Below are positions 22,536 to 34,300 of a stretch of 64,000 bases of DNA, in pieces. Source of the DNA: Meandrina meandrites (lineage: Eukaryota > Cnidaria > Anthozoa > Scleractinia > Meandrinidae); assembly GCA_963693305.1 (NCBI GenBank), contig OY855915.1, positions 6,145,607 to 6,209,606 of the forward strand, read 5' to 3'. The first letter of the stretch is position 1. Each line of letters begins with the position of its first letter. The notes below the pieces were generated by a model, which did no database searches, was not told the origin of the DNA, and saw only the letters and a program-made list of their open reading frames with translations. The position numbers were made by a program, and so were the translations under genes.

Positions 22536-23755
22536 TTAAACTCGCTCACTTCTTTGCAATTATGGAAAGTTATATGTAGGAACCTCTAACTTTATAAGTT
22601 TATAAGATCTCTACAATACTGCAAATCATTAGGGACAAAACTCACTTCAATCAAAATACAGTGCTTCTATTATTTATGAAACAACAATCATTCTGCTTAT
22701 CAAATAAGATGCCAAACTGTATCTCAGGAAGTTCTTGTTGTTACTTCTGGAATTTTTATCGTCATTTCTCTAAAAAAAAACATAATCATAGAAATTTTCA
22801 CCTTCGTTTTCCCCTGAAAAGCAAAATTAGCATGGGCAATTTTATTGTCATATATTTTTATAAAAGCGAAATAATCATGAAACTCTCTATTGTCGTGTTT
22901 CCGTTACAACTAGGAAAATTACAATAGAAAATGTTCTCCGTCACACTTTTACAAAAGCGAAAAAATGTAATTCTGGGAATTTCCCTGTTTTGGCTCTAGT
23001 TTACAAAAACAAAAATAAACCATCATTTCGATCTTTAAAAAAGTCCCCTGGAAATTTTTGTCATTACTTTTTTTAAAGCTTAGTGAACACGGACATTTCT
23101 GTGAAAGTTCTCTCACAAAAGTAATGTTGCCCTTTAATTTCCCTCCCCATTCCAGTTTTTTTTCTTACAAAAACAAATAATCATGATATCTCCATGAAAG
23201 TGCGCCAGCAGGCCGTTCCTGCGGTATTAGTATTGTGGTATGCGCACGCATGTTTTCGCGCCAAAAAGATCATGTTATGTTTTTTTGTCGGCCATCTTGG
23301 TTGTATTAAAAACCGCTGTTGAAGTTCTTTCGTTGTGACGTTCGTTCTCGTCTCCTTAACATTGGCGGTGGAGTGACCACTGAAATTTATGTCCCCAATG
23401 TAGACTTGTAAAGGTTCACTGGAATTAAGCTTTGCAAGTAGACTCCCTGGACAATAATAAATTAATAATGAAAGTATTATCCTCAACGTAATGAGCTTAT
23501 GTCGTCCTTATATCATGAGTGGATTTCCTGAATACTAATAACGGGACTCCCCCGTATAAATTAAGTGACCAGGTAGTGACTTCGAACAAGTATTTTCTCT
23601 GTATGCTAGAGTGATTTTATTTACCCCGTGAAGCAACATGTAACAATTAGTCGTAACAGTCAAAACTAAACAAAAGAAAAGAATAGAATTAGTATCTAAT
23701 ACTATCTGAAAGGTTAGCTACTATTTCACGGGTTAAGGGGTGGCGCAGGGGAGCA
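22536..23755. other. Intergenic, no supported gene
   Basis: AT-rich with short A/T runs. Minus-strand frame 23181-23486 shows no domain and no splice context I can defend. Confidence 0.35.
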
Positions 23756-24010
23756 GGGGTGGCGCAGTGGTGAGAGCGCTCGCCTCCCACCAATGTGGCC
23801 CGGGTTCGATGCCTGCCCGGTATCATATGTGGGTTGAGTTTGTTGTTGGTTCTCGTCCTTGCTCCGAGGGTTTTTCTCCGGGTTCTGCGGTTTTCCTCCC
23901 TCCATAAAAGCTAACACTTCCAAATTCCAATTCGATCGGGAATACACGGCCCCATAAGCTTCTAGCTTTAAATACCACCGTGTCTAAATAAAGGTAATTT
24001 ATTCTTTATT
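23756..24010 (+). mobile_element. tRNA-derived SINE with conserved central domain
   Basis: The head GGGGTGGCGCAGTGGTGAGA carries an A-box, and CCCGGGTTCGATGCC a B-box, spaced as in a tRNA-type RNA polymerase III promoter. The body contains CTCGTCCTTGCTCCGAGGG, TTTTTCTCCGGGTTC and CGGTTTTCCTCCCTCC, which I recognise as a common anthozoan SINE body (possibly the conserved Nin-type domain; not verified). The tail is A/T-rich (TTTATTCTTTATTTTATTT). The head is partly duplicated just upstream (23738-23755). Confidence 0.75.
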
Positions 24011-24505
24011 TTATTTAAGTAAAACCGCTCCACCAACAGAGATGCCACTAACTGTGAGTCAGATAGGTTTTAGTTATGAAGGGAGAAGTGGCAGTACAAA
24101 GCAAACAGCTATCTTGCAGGCTTACTTGCCCACTCTGAGCCAAAGCCCATTGGTCAGGCGAATATCTAAGCTAAAGCCCATTGGTCAGACGAGAATCTAC
24201 TAAGGCCTTAGGCCATTTGCGAGTTACGAGAACAAAAACTGCATTGTTTTGCACGTATAAGAAGTGCTTCAAATTTCCCAAATGCACTTCTCAAGAAACG
24301 AATAATAACGCTGATTAAAAAGTTCCTCCTGATATATGAAGCCTGATACCCAATTGTTGACAAGTATGCAAAAACCATATCCTATTTCACACCGAAATGG
24401 TGAAAATCTATACTCTATTTCAGCCCAAAACGGCTCGAAAACCATACAATATTGGCGCCGCACAGATTTGTAGTTTACATAAGGGAGTATCCTCCCAAGG
24501 GCTAA

Positions 24506-24872
24506 AAGGAGCTACGTCACGAGGGGGTTTCAGATTTATCGGTCTAAACTGTTCTGAAATTAGAGGTAGCCCATGAAAAACATTATCTTTGAACATCTGA
24601 AGGAAGATATAACCTCAACTTGCCGAGAGAAATCAAACCACGATTCGATTTTTTGAAGATACGTGGAAACAACTTAAAAAGTTTAGCCTCAATTTTTCAA
24701 GTTGCTATCCATTTCCATCCTAGCCATCCGCAGCCGAAGACACTTCTTGACAGTTTTAGTGCTTAAATATAGCAACTACTAATAAAAATGGCCCATTAGT
24801 TTTAGTTTTCATACAACACAAATATATATTTTGGCTGTTCAAAACTCTGTTAAAATCCGTGACAAAGCCCGT
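24506..24872. mobile_element. piggyBac-like MITE, copy 2, abutting the GPCR stop codon
   Basis: The right end, read on the minus strand, is ACGGGCTTTGTCACGGATTT and lies against TTAA at 24873-24876; the left end reads AAGGAGCTACGTCACG next to CTAA (a worn TTAA). The interior resembles copies at 22208 and 34301. The TTAA overlaps the TAA stop of the GPCR gene. Confidence 0.75.
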
Positions 24873-25850
24873 TTAAAACATTTTCTTCAGCAGTTGCCGC
24901 ATTTCATTTCGAATGTTTGCTATTCGCCAGCAGTACAGCAACGGATTAATCGACGACGACAAGTTCATAATGGTGCCACATATTCCTGTTACAGCTAACT
25001 TGAACTCGCTCTCGTCTTTATATACAAACGTAACTATATAAGAACAAATAACTGGAATGTAGCTAGCTAAAAACAGTGTCCATACGCACAAAATGGTAAC
25101 CACGGATTTCTTGTACTTTTTCAAGTCAATGCTGGGTCGATGGATATTTTGCGATACTTGACTGACTTGAATTTCCAGTTGGTGACGTCGAATAATTCGG
25201 AAAACTCCAAAGTACGCCACTGAAGTAACGATGCAACAAATACCTGCTAAAGAAGATATCAAACTGGACATACTGGTTCTGAAGTCTTCGGGTGTGAAAG
25301 ATGAATACCTCAGAATTATAATCGGAACTGGGACGGCAAGAATTACGATGTATATTAGATATATTCGACGCACTGTCAAAAATGATCTTCGCTTCATGTG
25401 GAGCCATCGTTCTATCGACATCAGTGTTAAAGTCATGATGGTCACGAGTGGAAAGTAGGTTCCTATTCTTTCGGAGGCAATTCCAGTGGCACAATAAATT
25501 TGTTGTTTCTTCTGTACGAAGGTAAATTTATATACTGCTGAGACGGGTTGTACGATAAGTCCTGTACAGAAATCGGTAAACGCCAGTCCAGCAAGTAGAA
25601 CGTAGGATGGCGTTTTTAGAGACGGGTTTCTCCAAATTGCCGCCATCACCAGAGCATTTCCCACCACTGCCACCGGGGAAGAAACCATGTTAACCGCACC
25701 AACAATCAAAGACACCAGATCGAATGCAGGACCCAGTCTGGCTCGAAGATTAATAAAATACGAACAGACTGCCTCGCTGTCCTTAACAATCAGGTAAGAA
25801 TTGTTTTCCATCGCCATAGCACTAGAAGCAGAATCAAGCCCAATTTGCAA
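24873..25850 (-). CDS. Class A (rhodopsin-like) G-protein-coupled receptor
   Basis: 325 residues in one exon. Seven hydrophobic segments are seen. Hallmarks: GN in TM1 (AVVGNALVMAAIW), LAFTD in TM2, ERW at the end of TM3 in place of DRY (SIERWLHM), and NPLLY in TM7, followed by a short basic tail (LLKKMF). TM6 has VWTLFLASYIPVI without the usual CWxP. An NNSY glycosylation site is near the N-terminus; the in-frame Met-Ala-Met at residues 12-14 could be the true start. It belongs with the receptor at 50306 (shared WRNPSL(K/R)TPSY, ERWLHM, NPLLY). Ligand unknown; cnidarian receptors of this kind form large orphan groups. The C-tail is very short, ending at the MITE boundary. Confidence 0.88.
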   Translation of the reverse strand: MQIGLDSASSAMAMENNSYLIVKDSEAVCSYFINLRARLGPAFDLVSLIVGAVNMVSSPVAVVGNALVMAAIWRNPSLKTPSYVLLAGLAFTDFCTGLIVQPVSAVYKFTFVQKKQQIYCATGIASERIGTYFPLVTIMTLTLMSIERWLHMKRRSFLTVRRIYLIYIVILAVPVPIIILRYSSFTPEDFRTSMSSLISSLAGICCIVTSVAYFGVFRIIRRHQLEIQVSQVSQNIHRPSIDLKKYKKSVVTILCVWTLFLASYIPVICSYIVTFVYKDESEFKLAVTGICGTIMNLSSSINPLLYCWRIANIRNEMRQLLKKMF

Positions 25851-27400
25851 CAGAGTAACTTTTAAACGCAGCTGTGATCCAAAGGCTGTTTGTTTTCCCT
25901 CAAAAGTTTGTTTTCCCGGATCTTTCGAGTATACATAGAGAATAATTGCCGATCAAGCTTCCCGATAGTAGAGTTCTGACATTTGGTTCCGTAGTTCTGA
26001 CAACCAGTTCAAAGCAAACGTTTTCATTATTTTTTTTCTACGAATTTTTGTTCCTGAAAAGCCATATGAAACTTCACCGGACTTCACCGGAACGAAAGAC
26101 GACGAAGGATCCACTCAAGCCAAAGAGAATGTTATATGTTTGCTATAAAATCTTCTTTATTGCAATATTCAACATTGAAATATTAAACAAGTTATATTAA
26201 ATTCTAATCAATGTCACGATGTTTGTTGAGATATGATAAAATTAATTAAATAACTTTATTTTAGGTATTTTATCGGTCCAAGGAAAATTGAATCTGTAGT
26301 TGAAAAATTGATCAAAAGTGTTAAAATAAACCTTTTAATGGAAAAGAATTTTTGTAAGAAAACTCGTCACTTTATCTGCAGTTATAGGACTTGGCAAATA
26401 TCATTCACAATAAGGAAGTGGCCTGCCAAATTGAGATTTTTCATTTCATATACTTACACTTATTACTTTACTCGATGTTTGTCAAATTTTAAATATTGTA
26501 GTGACGAAGATTACAAAGTTGATTTGATACAATTTCACAGAACCTTTTTATCGCACCACAAATGCAATATATATTCTGCTTTGTTTAGACAAATACTAAC
26601 AAATTGTCATTTCTTTGCTTCTTGATTAAACAAAAATATCATATGTACTGATTAACATCGTGAATCCGCACATTTAAATAAACATTATAAACATAGGTTA
26701 AAACCTAACTTTAAAAGATCATTGGATATAGAGCTGTACACTGCATGTCCTTGACAGTTTTAAATGGATTTTTTAGAAAATAAATCATTTTCTGAATTTC
26801 TCTCCTGGAGATCATCAGTTTCAGTAAACTCTAACTTCTGTTGAACACCGCAAGTCAATGAAATAGCAAATTTCTCATTACATAATCAATATTTTGATGC
26901 ACCATCAAATTCTCAGAACTAACACTTCCAGAAAGGTATTGCAGTTACTAATTAACAATTAGATTATGAGCTCGAGATTTCTATGAGGTGCGGCCTCATC
27001 AACTATCACGTCATAGAAATTGAGAGCGAATAATCTAATTCTAACTGAAATAAACGCAAATAATGGTTTCTAATTATTTTTCTACGCAGTATCGAACTAT
27101 TGAACGCTTTAACAAAATCGCACGCATTGAATTGTCCTTGGAAAATTTGCAGTTGTTTACGCGCGTGCACCCGTTTTTCAATAATTTCAAGCTTTTTAAG
27201 TCAAGAAACCGCTAATGTCCTTCTTTTAGTTTTCTTGGGAATTTTTTTATCCATTTACATCTAACTTCCTTCCAAAACTTCGGAAAAACGATAAAAACGT
27301 CGCATTTTGTGGACGACCTTCGGCAACTGCACGCTAATGGCTGATAGTATTCAATAGCTCAGCCAATCACATTGCAGCATTTGCATTAGTGTACTAGTAG
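25851..27400. other. Intergenic between GPCR and first cGAS-like locus
   Basis: AT-rich; frames 25946-26200 and 26308-26625 lack protein character. An imperfect inverted pair at 26965-27037 (GATTATGAGCTCGAGATTTC and GAGAGCGAATAATC-like) may be a worn element. No gene supported. Confidence 0.35.
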
Positions 27401-27407
27401 AATTCTA

Positions 27408-28483
27408 CTAAGGAGAATTAGAAGGGCAATATGTTCGACTGGCCAGTAGAACTTTGTTCATTTCTGCTCTGCTGTTAAGGATCCTTGCCAAACGCATTGC
27501 CATATTGTCAAGGAGCCCGTGGTCGATATCTTCCAGAATGTTGATGCCACTCAGCCAGAATTGTTGAAGATTTCCATTCTCCAGAGAACTTTGCAGCTTT
27601 CTAAGGAATCCAAGAAATGATAAGCCAAGGCGTTCTTGCCATCCCACCTCTGGCGCCGCTCGCGGGTGTACTGCATGAAGGCGGTCTACAAGTGGTATGA
27701 ATCTAGTATGCCCAGGGGCCATGGCTCCCTGCTTACGAAAGCTTTAACGATTCTAAAGAGCTCGTGCCTATTGCCACCGTCACTGCTTTCCACTTTCTCC
27801 AGCATTTCTTTTTCCTGCAGTGAAAATGACTGCCTCCAGAGAAGCTCCGGGCTAGAAACAAATCTTCTTCCTGTGTAGGGCTTGGGCACAAAGTAGTCGC
27901 CAGACTCAACTTTAAAGCAAGGAATGAGATCAGCTGTCAACAAGATTTCATCAGTTCCATTCTTCATGACATCAAGTTCCACCGAAGCTCCGTAAGAATA
28001 CACAGCTAAATGGACGACACAATATGGTGAACTGACCCTGAAATATTTCACTGCTTGGCCAACAAGACCGTAGAGCCATTCACTTCCAAGGCACTCAGCG
28101 TCTAAGTACCTTTCAGGACCTGCATACTTGCAAAATTTTGCGTTCCAACGTGTCTTGAGACGTACGTACTCAGGCACAGAAGTGAATTCTATGGAAACGT
28201 CTTGCCCCCACAACCACGATTTGGTTGTCTTCTGTACCACCATGACACTTATTTCGTCACCAGGTTCCGTTTCCAGCCTCTGGTACACACTGCCAGAATA
28301 CTCCACTTTCAGGATTGGAAGTTTGGATTTTTGTCTGCAGTACCGCATGACTTGATCTTCCACGTAGTCTTTCACCAACATCCTAGTGTGAGCCATATCG
28401 GCCTTGCTAACTTTCACATGATTAAATAAATAATCACCAAGCTTCCTCGTTAACGAGTCATCTGCCTGTGCCCAAGGCCACAT
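27408..28483 (-). pseudogene. cGAS-like/Mab-21 nucleotidyltransferase, copy A, broken
   Basis: The reading has the family's plan: GSVYQRL (Gly-Ser motif), GDEISVMVV, LLTADLIPCF, LLWRQSFSL, then SYHL. At 27686-27688 a TAG replaces the Lys codon of the usual SYHLKT, and the C-terminal part continues in frame for about 25 codons until a one-base loss near 27610 shifts the frame (FLGFLRKL resumes at once in another frame, ending near 27408). The second metal-binding Asp is Ser79 (E-I-S-V instead of E-V-D-V), so it was probably inactive before or after breaking. A 3' splice acceptor (TTTCTAG) lies just above the start, as in sister genes. Confidence 0.82.
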
Positions 28484-28604
28484 CCGCGTTATCTAGAAAT
28501 GTATGAATAAAAGAAATTGTGAATTGGAGAACAGTTCTAGTAGAAATATCTTGATCACCACCCTAAGCAAAAGAAGATAAAACTCCAAGAAATTTTCATA
28601 CCCC

Positions 28605-29005
28605 TATCTCTGTAGAACCAAGCATCTCTAATCTTAGCGGGAATTATGTATCCTTAAGTCTGTGTATTTGCGAAGAGGCGAGTTGACATCTGCCTTAAGT
28701 TTAACAAAGCCAGGAATACCTGGATCTTCATCATCAACTCTGACGTGTAAGCTTGTGGACGCCAAAATTATCATCAGATCCACCTCATCGGCATCCTCAC
28801 ACTTCAGCCTCTCGTACATGCTGCCTGTGTATTCCAGTCTCAAGAGCGGAAGACGAGAGCTCTTTTCGCAGTAAGAAATGATTTCGTCTTCAACGTACTC
28901 TATTACTATCTTTTTAGCATATTTCCTGGTCTCTTTGCTGATCTTTACGTTGTCAGCGAAATATCTTCGAAGAGCTTTCGTTAGTGAATCGCCTTTTTGG
29001 CCTCT
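28605..29005 (-). pseudogene. cGAS-like/Mab-21 nucleotidyltransferase, copy B, 5' fragment
   Basis: After an acceptor (ACCTATAG) at 29006 the frame reads RGQKGDSLTKALRRYF and goes on to YTGSMYERL and DADEVDLMIIL (Gly-Ser and Glu-x-Asp motifs intact). The ATG expected three bases after the acceptor is missing. Near 28655 a frameshift occurs; the neighbouring frame continues GYIIPAKIRDAWFYR, then homology stops at about 28605. The rest of the gene is absent. It lies about 120 bases upstream of copy A. A more divergent member than the others. Confidence 0.72.
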
Positions 29006-29531
29006 CTATAGGTAACGACAACATGACCTGATGTATAATAGAGGCACAAAATGTTAAATTGAAAACCGTTCCCCCTAGCTACTACACTATTAACATTTGC
29101 AGTACTTTGATTCCAAACTCATGTTCCCAAAGAGATCCTCTCCATGCAAAAGTGATCTTTTTAACACTAACATAACAACCAATCAGAACGCTGGAAAACC
29201 GTATCTACTGGGACGTCGTATTTCGACTCTATTTCGTGTTGTCTTATTTTGTTGTGTACACACTCGCCTAATGGTTTGTGTGCATACTGAAAATTCATGT
29301 CACCCGTGGGATATTCCACGTTATTTTTTTCCAAGAGGGCACGGTAACGAATCCTGCAATCTGATTGGTTCTTAGCGCGGGCAAAATTCTCCTATATCTG
29401 CCCACGGGCAACGGAAACGCTTTCGTCAGTTTGATTTGGCGGCGAGGCGAACGAGCCCTCGAAAGTTTTGCTCTCCAAAGTTAATGTAATTGCTCACCAA
29501 CCGTTGTAAATGTGAAAGGAAAAGTAAGCAG

Positions 29532-29900
29532 TGGAATTAAAGGCCTTGAAGTTCTCCAAAAGGCGAGTATTGATTCTCTTTATTGACAAAATCAAGCTGT
29601 ACAAGTTTTATGGCCGTAGTTTGTTGATCGTTGTTTGTGCATTATTTACACTGATTTTCACGCCATTGCGCTTACCTGCAAGTCGCCGGCTTAGTTACAT
29701 ACCCGATTGATTCTTTCAAAGGCTAACTTAGTAACGGAATTAAAGGCCTTGAAGTTCTCCAATAGGCGGGTATTTTTTGTATTTATTGACAAAATCAAGT
29801 TATAGTTTATGTCGATCGTTGTTTATGCATTCGCACTGATATTCACGCCGTAATGTGGTTTACTGCAAGTCGCTGGTTTACAGACTCGATTTATCCTTTT
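29532..29900. repeat. Two tandem copies of a 200-bp non-coding unit
   Basis: Both copies begin GAATTAAAGGCCTTGAAGTT and include TTTATTGACAAAATCAAG and TCGATCGTTGTTT-like segments (29533-29735 and 29736-29900). No coding frame. Confidence 0.65.
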
Positions 29901-30318
29901 AAACGCTTTGCCTTTCTGCTACTTTTCCCCCGAATACTGCTTATCACCATTCAAGAAAATGAGATGTTTTGATTAAAAACAGTTAAATTAATTCTCGCAA
30001 AATTGTGCCGTGTGCAGACGACCAAACTACACAAACAAACTTCATTCAATTTCACTTTCGTGCTTCTTTTTTATTATTTAAGTTACTTTTCTCTTTTTTT
30101 CTGATGACCTTTTCCGTGAGTACTGTTCAGTTTAGCGAATTTATTTTGTTTGGCGGAAAACAAATCATTCTTCACTTTAGCCGCAGCTTTTAGCGATCGA
30201 TTCAACATGCACATTGGATGCGCGCGTATAATACAATTACATTTTGCAAGACAATCTTTTTAGATTTTTTTTAACCAAGTAAGAAAAAAATAAATAAGTT
30301 ATTTACCGGCTTTGGGTC

Positions 30319-30427
30319 GGTCCGTATCGTGAAAAACTGTGACCTCGGTCTTGAAAATGCTGCTCTCGGCCTGCGGCCTCGGGCAGCATTTTCAAGACCT
30401 CGATCACAGTTTTTCACGATACGGACC
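30319..30427. repeat. Palindrome with about 45-base arms
   Basis: Left arm 30319-30363 (GGTCCGTATCGTGAAAAACT...) and right arm 30383-30427 are near-perfect reverse complements; the loop is GC-rich. Flanks CCGGC and GCCGG extend the symmetry. A fold-back element rather than a gene. Confidence 0.75.
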
Positions 30428-30429
30428 TT

Positions 30430-33069
30430 CCAGCCGGCAAATAACATATATGTATTCTACGAGAAAGCCAGTCAGCAGTCAACAAAAAAAAAACATGATT
30501 TGCTTTTTATAGCGGATACGCGATAGATCGCGCCCAATTTGAAAACAAACTGGCCCCATGGCAAAATCTTATCACAAGATCGGTTTCATCTTGAATATTT
30601 ATATTTTTGTGCAAGTCACTCTGGTCTCGGCTGTTCAGAGAATTGAAAACGCTATCTGCTGTGGGTACAGCAGAGATGGTTTTGTTTTAACGCATATCCT
30701 CAAGATTATAAAGCGGTTGATACTGAGGCAATTTTTCATGCAACTTGCAACGCATGAAACGTTGTATTGCCAGTTTGCCAAAACAATTTCTCGCGTAATA
30801 CCCCATTTTTGCATTCTGCAATGCAAACAAAAAATTGCGTTGCAACAAGTTGCGAACAAAAATTTTGACCTCTCTTGTAATTACTGCGTTGCAAAAATTT
30901 CCTTTTTGTAAAGTGGCCTTCGACTACCCTTTAAAGACAACTAAGCGCGATGGACATCCTTCCTAGCCCTATTCAAGATTTTTTATAAAACCTGTCTAGA
31001 TAAACTTAAAATTTATTTACGTCGAGTAATTGACGTATCTATCGATGACAAAGTCATTTTGTCGCTGTTTTGTTGTTTGCATTTTTCTTTTGCTATCAGT
31101 GACACTGACATCATTCACCAGTGCTAACTTACCATGTTCTGTTTTGATTAAATACGATTGAAGGCTGTTTTTCTCTTAATCGAAGCCTACGTGTGGCATT
31201 TGTGATTTCAATACTAAACTGGAACACATTCATGCCATGTTCTACTAACAATGCATTCTTCACAATTATGCAGAAAAAGTCTCTATGTCTTGTTCTAAAT
31301 CTTAAAAGAGAAGTAAAACACTTCTTTGCGTTGTGAAAACTCTAGAAAAGATGGATGCCGGGTGGATGTCGAGCACAACGGTTTGAGGGGGGCATTGAAA
31401 ATCGCCATATTAGGTTGACCTTACGTTCATTAGATTTGTCACGCCATGTTGTTTGATTCTGAGCATTTTCTCCTTTTTTCTCAAAACAAGAACATGTCCC
31501 GTGTTCCCGATACTGTTTCGAAATGCACTAATTTATTCTTGATTTCTAGTTTCGCTGTCCTGGAATTTTCGTTAGATATGATTCACTTCTTCTCTTGAAG
31601 TGGTTCGATGAAGGGATCCTTCCTTGTGCATTCGACAAACCAATCCGGCCTGTCTTGGCACTCGTTTGATTTAAACAATATAATTTCTTCCCTAATCTTT
31701 TTACGAAATCACTAATTAAAAGAACTGTCTACACTAAGCATATACCAACCTGAGAGTGGAAAGCAACGAGATTCGCAGCGATCACTTCGACACAGAGCGG
31801 GTTTCTTCAACTACTCACTACTAGCCACTGCTATCAGTATTAGCTACGTAAATGTTTCTAAACAGTTTTGTACGGCAGACAAACAAATCCATAAATCGAT
31901 GACGGATGCAGATGTCATGGCCGATTCTGTGTAAACTTCCAGTTTTCCCAGAAAACATTGACATGATTCTGGGAATTAAAAACTTGCTTGGGCTTTATGT
32001 CCTTATTAGGTAGTTTTCGTCTTAGCTATAAACAAACCAAGTGTGGTTCGTTGGACGTTTTGTCTCGGAAATGTTTCCCCGCGCCCCCTTCAATGTTGGA
32101 GATGCGAACTGAATCGATCGAGAACAATTTTTAAAACAGCAGTGAACAGTGGGAAAGGGGAGAGACTTTTCCAGCACTTGTGCTCATGGCTGCCAATTGT
32201 ATCTAAGACTGTATTTAAAAATACAATATGTTGAAACTAGTCTGTCAACAGCGATCTCTAAAATTGCTAAAAAAAAAATCCCCCGGCTGCCACAACGCTT
32301 TTTGTCTCTTTAAATTCATCGTTATATTTCCCATTCGTTTAAAACAAAAGACTTCTTGGCAACTAAATTTATAACAACAGAGACTCTTCAACTTTAAAAC
32401 ATTTGCAACTTGCTCAAGCTCTTGCTTCTCGTTATATTCTTATTACCCTGCATGCTGATATTGAACTGTTAGGTTAGGAGAAACTGGATACTCGTCATCG
32501 CTAAAAAAGTGGAAACTCAAACCTCTTATTGAACAAAATGTTGTCACCTAATTTCTAGTTGGGCGTTCAGTCCAGCCTCAGTATGCATCTGCGGTTAAAC
32601 AAAAGACAATCTATGTGTACCTAGATGCTTAGTATATTGTCAACTGTGGACAAGGGGCCTCATTATCTTTCTCGCCATGTCTCTCGCGCGTTCGATCGTT
32701 CGTCTTTTGCGTAAACCCAGCGTCGCATCAGCCTTTGAAGCCAGTCTCCACGCTTAAAACTCCACTTTTTCAGGTCTCTTTTGGTCTGGCTGTCTGTTGA
32801 TGTCTGCTGCTACTGCTGCTGCTGATGGCCGGGGCGATATTGTCCATGACATGAGTTACAAACTGGATTTCAATTGCAAGTTATAAATCTCGCGGAAAAG
32901 GTATCGTATAAATGAAATCAGCGCGCCTAACAAATTAAGCTGTTCACAAAATATTCCTTACATTACAAGCATGTCTTTCAAAGCACTAGTTTGCTGGCTA
33001 CAAGTAAGTGAATGTGATTCAGGTCTAGTTTTAAAAGATCATTGTTTCAAAAGTAACGAAACTGTTCGG
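30430..33069. other. Intergenic flank of cGAS-like copy C
   Basis: No gene supported. A short (CTG)n run near 32810-32825. 31930-31990 resembles 45060-45110 (CTTCC(A/T)GTTTT, GAAAACATTG), so it belongs to the duplicated flank shared by several cGAS-like loci. Confidence 0.35.
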
Positions 33070-34119
33070 CTATTCAAGAATCTGATCCCTTTCTGTTTCA
33101 CTGTTCAGAATCCTCTTCAAACGATATGCCATGTTCCTGACCACCACGTCATCAATGTCTTCTAGAATGTTAACACCATCCAACCAGTAGTGCGGAAGAT
33201 TTCCACTTTCCAGGAATCTCTGCAGGTCCCCCGCAAAGCCAACAAAGTGTTCTCCCAGGGAGTTCCGGCTGGTCCAGTTTTGACGCTTCTGTTTTATATA
33301 GTGCATAAAGGCAGTCTTCAAGTGGTATGACTCCAGTCTTCCAAGTGAGGTTCGTTCCCTGTTCACAATGGTTTTTACGATTCTGAGAAGCTCGTGCCTG
33401 CAGCCATGATCTCTGTCCATGTATTCCAGGATTCCTTTTTCCTTCAGTGAGAATGACTGCCTCCACAGAAGACCTGGACTAGAAACGTATCTTCGTCCTC
33501 TATACTCCTTGGCTACGTAATAGCTATCTGGCCCGATTTGAAAACAAGGAACGAGATCTGCTGATAACAACGTCTCACCAGTTTCCTTCTTGAAGATATC
33601 TAGCTGAACAGCTGGCCCGTGGGCACGTACAACCATGTCAACGTCAGAACGTGGTGATCTAGCTCTGAAATCACTTACTGCTTGATCAACGAGACTGTAG
33701 AACCAGCCATTTCGAAGACGTTCAGGATTTATGTAACCCTCTGGTCCTGCGTATTTTCGAAATTTACTGTCCACTCTTGCTTTAAGTCGTACGTACCCAG
33801 GTACATCTGTGTCTTCAACTATGACCTCTGGATCTCCCCACAACCACGGCGTAGTAGTTTTCAGTACTACCATCACATCCACTTCATCAGCGGCCTCTGT
33901 TTTCAGCCTCTCGTATACACTTCCTGCGTACTCCAGCCTCACAATGGGAAGTGTGGACTTCTTTCGACAGTACCACATAACCTGGTTTTCAACGTAATCT
34001 TTCACCAACTTTTTAGTGCGAGCCATATCAGCTTCAGCAATCTTCACATGATTGACGGAATAGTTACGAAGTTTTCTTGTTAAGGTGTCGTCTCCCACCA
34101 ACCAGTTCCACAGCCACAT
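33070..34119 (-). CDS. cGAS-like receptor / Mab-21 nucleotidyltransferase, copy C
   Basis: Intact, 349 residues, one coding exon. Gly66-Ser67 (AGSVYERL), Glu79 and Asp81 (DEVDVMVVL) and Asp188 (LLSADLVPCF) form the expected metal site of a CD-NTase fold enzyme. The C-terminal helical half has LLWRQSFSLKEK, GCRHELLRIVKTIV and SYHLKTAFMHY, the last like the YH(L/V)KT helix of cGAS and Mab-21 proteins. There is no cGAS zinc ribbon. Known relatives bind foreign nucleic acid and make cyclic dinucleotides that act through STING; enzyme activity here is inferred. The N-terminus is Trp-rich (MWLWNWLVGD). An acceptor (ATAATAG, then ATAATG) precedes the ATG, so a 5'-UTR exon is expected upstream. Confidence 0.88.
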   Translation of the reverse strand: MWLWNWLVGDDTLTRKLRNYSVNHVKIAEADMARTKKLVKDYVENQVMWYCRKKSTLPIVRLEYAGSVYERLKTEAADEVDVMVVLKTTTPWLWGDPEVIVEDTDVPGYVRLKARVDSKFRKYAGPEGYINPERLRNGWFYSLVDQAVSDFRARSPRSDVDMVVRAHGPAVQLDIFKKETGETLLSADLVPCFQIGPDSYYVAKEYRGRRYVSSPGLLWRQSFSLKEKGILEYMDRDHGCRHELLRIVKTIVNRERTSLGRLESYHLKTAFMHYIKQKRQNWTSRNSLGEHFVGFAGDLQRFLESGNLPHYWLDGVNILEDIDDVVVRNMAYRLKRILNSETERDQILE

Positions 34120-34300
34120 TATCTATTATAAGTAAAGGATCTAAGTCAAGATATAAGATAGAATTATGCAAGTAAGACAAAAATCAGCTAGCAAATAGAC
34201 GTCGTTTGGCGCTAACGACCGGTAGTGGTGCTGAAAATTAACCGAGGCCGTCTGCTCTGGCTGGATAAAATGCCAATCGAAAACCTAAATTTCTCCTTAA

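Noticed and set aside
27686..28483. Copy A read as a complete 265-residue protein
   Set aside because: Homology to sister genes continues past the TAG, so the end is a lesion, not a natural terminus.
30558..30911. 117-residue plus-strand frame with a hydrophobic start
   Set aside because: It resembles a signal peptide, but the rest lacks protein character and sits in repeat-like DNA.
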